Source of the DNA: DASYTH01 sp035762905
GTDB lineage: Bacteria > Actinomycetota > Actinomycetes > Mycobacteriales > Pseudonocardiaceae
Assembly: GCF_035762905.1 (NCBI RefSeq)
Contig: NZ_DASUCC010000116.1
Coordinates: 1 to 10,549 of the forward strand
Direction of reading: 5' to 3'
DNA length: 10,549 bases
Below the pieces are notes generated by a model that was not told the DNA's origin, made no database searches, and worked only from the letters and a program-made list of their open reading frames with translations. The position numbers and the translations under genes were made by a program. This document shows, in pieces, positions 1 to 10,549 of the stretch (positions are counted from its first letter, which is position 1; every line of letters begins with the position of its first letter).

Positions 1-8152
<8,152 letters not shown>

Positions 8153-8160
<8 letters not shown>

Positions 8161-10549
8161 GCTGGTCAGCTCCCAATGCGGAATCCGGGTTGTCCAAAGC
8201 GGTCTGGATGAGCGCATCGACGTCCATCTCGTCGATGGCATCCGGATCCGCGGACACGGGATGGTCTTCGGGCCGGTCGTCGTCGATTCCGGCCAGCCTG
8301 AGCAGAACGTCGAGCACGCCCGCCTCGCGGAACCGGGCGATCGGCAGCGCGGCCAGCGCGGCGCGGATACGGGCCTCGCCGGCCTCGGCGTCGGCTCCGG
8401 CGGTGATCTCGGTGCCCAGGTACTCGGCGAGCGCGGCCGGCGTCGGGTAGTCGAAGATCAGCGTGGGGGGCAGTGCCAGGCCGAGCGCCTCGGCCAGACG
8501 GTTGCGGATGTCCACCGCGGTCAGCGAGTCGAAGCCGAGCTCGGCAAACTGGCTGCGCGCGGAAACCGGTGCGGTGCTGTCGTGTCCGAGGACCCCGGCC
8601 GCCTCGGTGCGCACCAGCTCAAGCAGCGCCCGGTCACGTTCGGTCGGCGTGGCCGCGGCCAGCCGCTCGCCGAACTGGGTCAGCCCCTGCTGGTCCGGCC
8701 CACCGGACGGGTCGAGCGCCCGCGCGGCCGCCGCCCGCTCGTTCGCCTCGAGCACCCGCCGCGCCTCGGGTAGCTCGGCGAGCAACGGGCTGGGGCGGGT
8801 GGAGGTGAACGCCGGTGCGAACCGCTCCCAGTCCACGTCGGCGACGGTCAACCGGGTCTCCCCCGCGTCCAGCGCCTGGGCCAGCGCGCGGATCGCCAGT
8901 TCCGGTGCCAGCACACCGAGTCCGCGACGGCGCAGGTACTCGGTGGCCTCCTCGGCGATCGCCATGCCGGCGTCGGCCCAGGGTCCCCAGGCGATGGCGG
9001 TGGCGGGTTGTCCTTGGTTGGTGCGGTGTTGGGCGAGGGCGTCGAGGTGGGCGTTGGCGGCGGCGTAGGCGGCTTGGCCGCCGCTGCCCCAGATGCCGGC
9101 GATGGAGGAGAACAGGATGAATGCGTGCAGGGGGGTGTCGGCGAGCAGTTCGTGCAGGTGTTGGGCGCCGTCGACCTTGGCCCGCAGGGTGTTGGCCAGT
9201 TCGGCGGGGGTGAGGTCGGTGAGTCCGGTCGAGCCGGTGGTGCCGGCGGCGTGCACGACGGAGGTGACCGGGTGGGCTTGCAGGAGTGCGGAAACCTCGT
9301 CGCGGTCGGCGATGTCGGCGGCGATGACGGTGGCGTCGGCGCCGAGGTCGGCCAGTTCGGCGACCAGTTCGGCCGCGCCGGGGGCGGCCGGGCCGGAGCG
9401 GGAGACCAGGATCAGTTCGGTGGCGCCGTGTACGGCCAGCCAGCGGGCGAGGTGCCCGCCAAGCGCTCCGGTGCCGCCGGTGATCAACACCCGGCCGGTC
9501 GGCCGCCAGCCGTTGCCCGGCAACGCATCCACGGCGTTCGCCCGCACCAGGCGGCGGGCGAACACGCCATCCGGCCGCACCGCCAGCTGATCCTCCCCGC
9601 ACTTTCCGGTCAGGATTCCGGCGAACCGGTCGGCGGCGCGCTCGTCCAGGTCGGCCGGCAGATCGACAAGGCCACCCCAGCGACGGGGCCGTTCCAGGGC
9701 CACGACCCGGCCGAAGCCCCAGACCTGGGCGCCGGTCAGGTCGGTCAGCCGGTCGGATGCACCGGCCGAGACCGAGCCGCTGGTGACGCACCAGAGGGGG
9801 GCGTCGATCTCGGCGTCGCCGAGTGCCTGGACCAGAACCAGCGTCCGGTCCAGACCGGTGCCGCCGAGCAGGGACAGCACTCCGGCGATGCCGCCGGAGC
9901 CGGCCACCGCGTCGCGCAGCCGGGCGGTCAGCGCGGCTCGGTCCGGGGCGGCGCCGATTTCGATCTCCACCAGCTCCGCGCCGCGCTCGCGCAGGGCGTC
10001 GGCCGGTGCGCGGTCCCCGGTGCCGTCCGGCACGGCGATCAGCCAGGTGCCGTCCACCACGGCCGTCGGGTCGGGGATCCGGGTCCAGCTCTCCCGGTAC
10101 CGCCATTCGTCCACAATGGACTGCGTGTTGCGTTCCCGGCGCCAGGCGGACAATGCCGGGAGCACGGTGGCCAGCCCGTTGTCGGCGTGCAGGTTGAGGG
10201 TCTCGGCAATGGTGGCGAAGTCCTGATTTTCCACCGCGGTCCAGAAGTTGGCCTCGGCCGGGTCGGTGCGGACCGACGCCTCGGCCGGAGCGGGGGTGGC
10301 GGTGAGCCAGTAGCGCTGGCGTTGGAAGGGGTAGGTGGGTAGGTCGATGGTCTGGCTGGCGTAGGGGGTGAGTATGGCGGGCCAGTCGATGGGGGTGCCG
10401 TGGGTGTGCAGGGTGGCCAGGGCGGTGAGCAGGGTGTGCGGGTCGTCGCGGCCAGGGCGCAGGGCTGGTGTGGTCACGATCGGTTCGGTTACGCAGTGCG
10501 GGGTCAGTGCGGTGAGGATGGCGTCGGGGCCGAGTTCGAGGAAGCGGGT
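8153..10549 (-). CDS. Modular type I polyketide synthase, C-terminal part (gene A; AT tail-KR-ACP-docking)
   Basis: This is the C-terminal 798 residues of a large multimodular PKS whose start lies beyond the right edge. The frame is open from 10549 to a TAG stop at 8155-8153. In order it shows the end of an AT (FLELGPDAIL near 10540), a post-AT linker ending YPFQRQRYW (about 10340-10305), a dimerization element with FWTAVE, a KR with the NADPH motif GGTGALGGH (9478-9452), an ACP with GFDSL (Ser at 8527-8525), and a roughly 80-residue C-terminal docking domain. There is no DH or ER, so the visible module reduces the beta-keto group only to a hydroxyl. A C-terminal docking domain instead of a thioesterase means the chain passes to another protein, evidently the product of the overlapping next gene. 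The domain order is certain from motifs. The specificity of its AT cannot be judged because the active-site part is outside the window. Confidence 0.97.
8156..8404 (-). other. Gene A: C-terminal docking domain
   Basis: After the ACP come about 83 residues. They contain two amphipathic helices (around ARIRAALAAL and AGVLDVLLRL), a Pro/Asp-rich linker, and a final helix IDEMDVDALIQTAL close to the C-terminus. This is the pattern of class 1a (DEBS-like) docking domains, where the first helices dimerise and the last binds the coiled coil of the next PKS protein. The likely partner is the N-terminus of gene B. Confidence 0.85.
8170..8174 (-). promoter_or_regulatory. Ribosome binding site for gene B
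   Basis: The minus strand reads GGGAG here, followed by nine bases and then ATG at 8160. This good Shine-Dalgarno match lies inside the last codons of gene A. The gene B start overlaps the gene A stop as ATGACTAG (8160-8153), so the two genes are almost certainly co-transcribed and may be translationally coupled. No promoter is visible between them. Confidence 0.8.
8405..8635 (-). other. Gene A: acyl carrier protein domain
   Basis: The ACP runs from RALLELVRTEAAGVLGH to EYLGTEI. The phosphopantetheine site is LGFDSLTAVDIRNRL, with the Ser at 8527-8525, and FDYPTP closes the fold. It should carry the growing chain just before transfer to gene B. Confidence 0.95.
8790..10270 (-). other. Gene A: dimerization element and A-type ketoreductase domain
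   Basis: A segment with EANFWTAVE followed by LPALSAWRRER (about 10260-10120) is the dimerization element typical of KR-containing modules that lack a DH. The KR structural half follows, then the catalytic half with GGTGALGGH (9478-9452) for NADPH. The catalytic residues are Ser 9106-9104, Tyr 9067-9065 and the Asn in YAAAN. The LDD motif of B-type KRs is absent (the region reads HAAGTTGSTGL). A Trp lies eight residues before the Tyr (9091-9089), and a Gln, not His, lies three before it. By the published fingerprint this is an A1-type KR giving the L-hydroxyl. It shares a tract of about 40 bases (9348-9387) with the gene B KR (4622-4661), with two mismatches. Confidence 0.9.
10304..10549 (-). 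other. Gene A: C-terminal end of AT domain and post-AT linker
   Basis: The window opens with TRFLELGPDAILTALTPHCV, the usual last strand and helix of a PKS AT. The linker ends in LPTYPFQRQRYW, the conserved motif that wraps back on the KS-AT. The active-site Ser and the HAFH/YASH specificity motif lie outside the window, so the extender unit is unknown. The coding strand here is rich in C and A (many ACC, CAC and CCC codons), unlike most of the KR that follows. Confidence 0.9.

Noticed and set aside
8634..10106. A second minus-strand frame of 490 codons overlapping gene A
   Set aside because: The translation is Arg/Pro/Gly-rich, typical of an out-of-frame reading of GC-rich coding DNA. The KR and ACP motifs are in the other frame.
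9008..10342. A 444-codon plus-strand frame opposite gene A, Gly/Gln/Val-rich
   Set aside because: It mirrors the codons of the KR on the other strand and shows no known motif. No separate gene is supported.

Overview
The window lies inside a modular type I polyketide synthase (PKS) cluster. All recognisable coding sequence is on the minus strand, so it is read from 10549 down to 1. The DNA is very GC-rich with strong third-position bias, and the domains resemble those of actinomycete macrolide, polyene and polyol synthases. A filamentous actinomycete (Streptomyces, Amycolatopsis, Actinomadura or a relative) is the best guess; I cannot name the genus or the product.

There are two PKS genes, both cut by the window edges. 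Gene A (10549 to 8153) shows only its C-terminal part: the end of an acyltransferase (AT), a post-AT linker, a dimerization element, a ketoreductase (KR), an acyl carrier protein (ACP) and a C-terminal docking domain. Gene B (8160 to 1 and beyond) starts 8 bases inside the end of gene A. It encodes an N-terminal coiled-coil docking domain, a complete module KS-AT-KR-ACP, and most of a second module KS-AT-DH followed by the start of the KR structural subdomain (or the region before an ER). There is no non-coding gap longer than a few bases, and I see no promoter, terminator, RNA gene, mobile element or CRISPR array.

The two proteins should act in series. The chain on the last ACP of gene A passes, through the matched docking domains, to the first KS of gene B. 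Both complete ATs carry malonyl-CoA signatures. The KRs of gene A and of gene B module 1 both have the tryptophan fingerprint of A-type KRs and lack the LDD motif, and neither of these modules has a DH. The segment therefore probably builds an unbranched 1,3-diol of like configuration, followed by a module that has a DH domain. That DH departs from consensus in two conserved motifs.

I found no new kind of system here. Points worth a second look are the DH and KS motif substitutions, a contracted loop in one AT, a 50-base identical tract shared by the two KS domains, blocks of unusual codon and strand composition that suggest mosaic assembly, and a putative G-quadruplex in an inter-domain linker.
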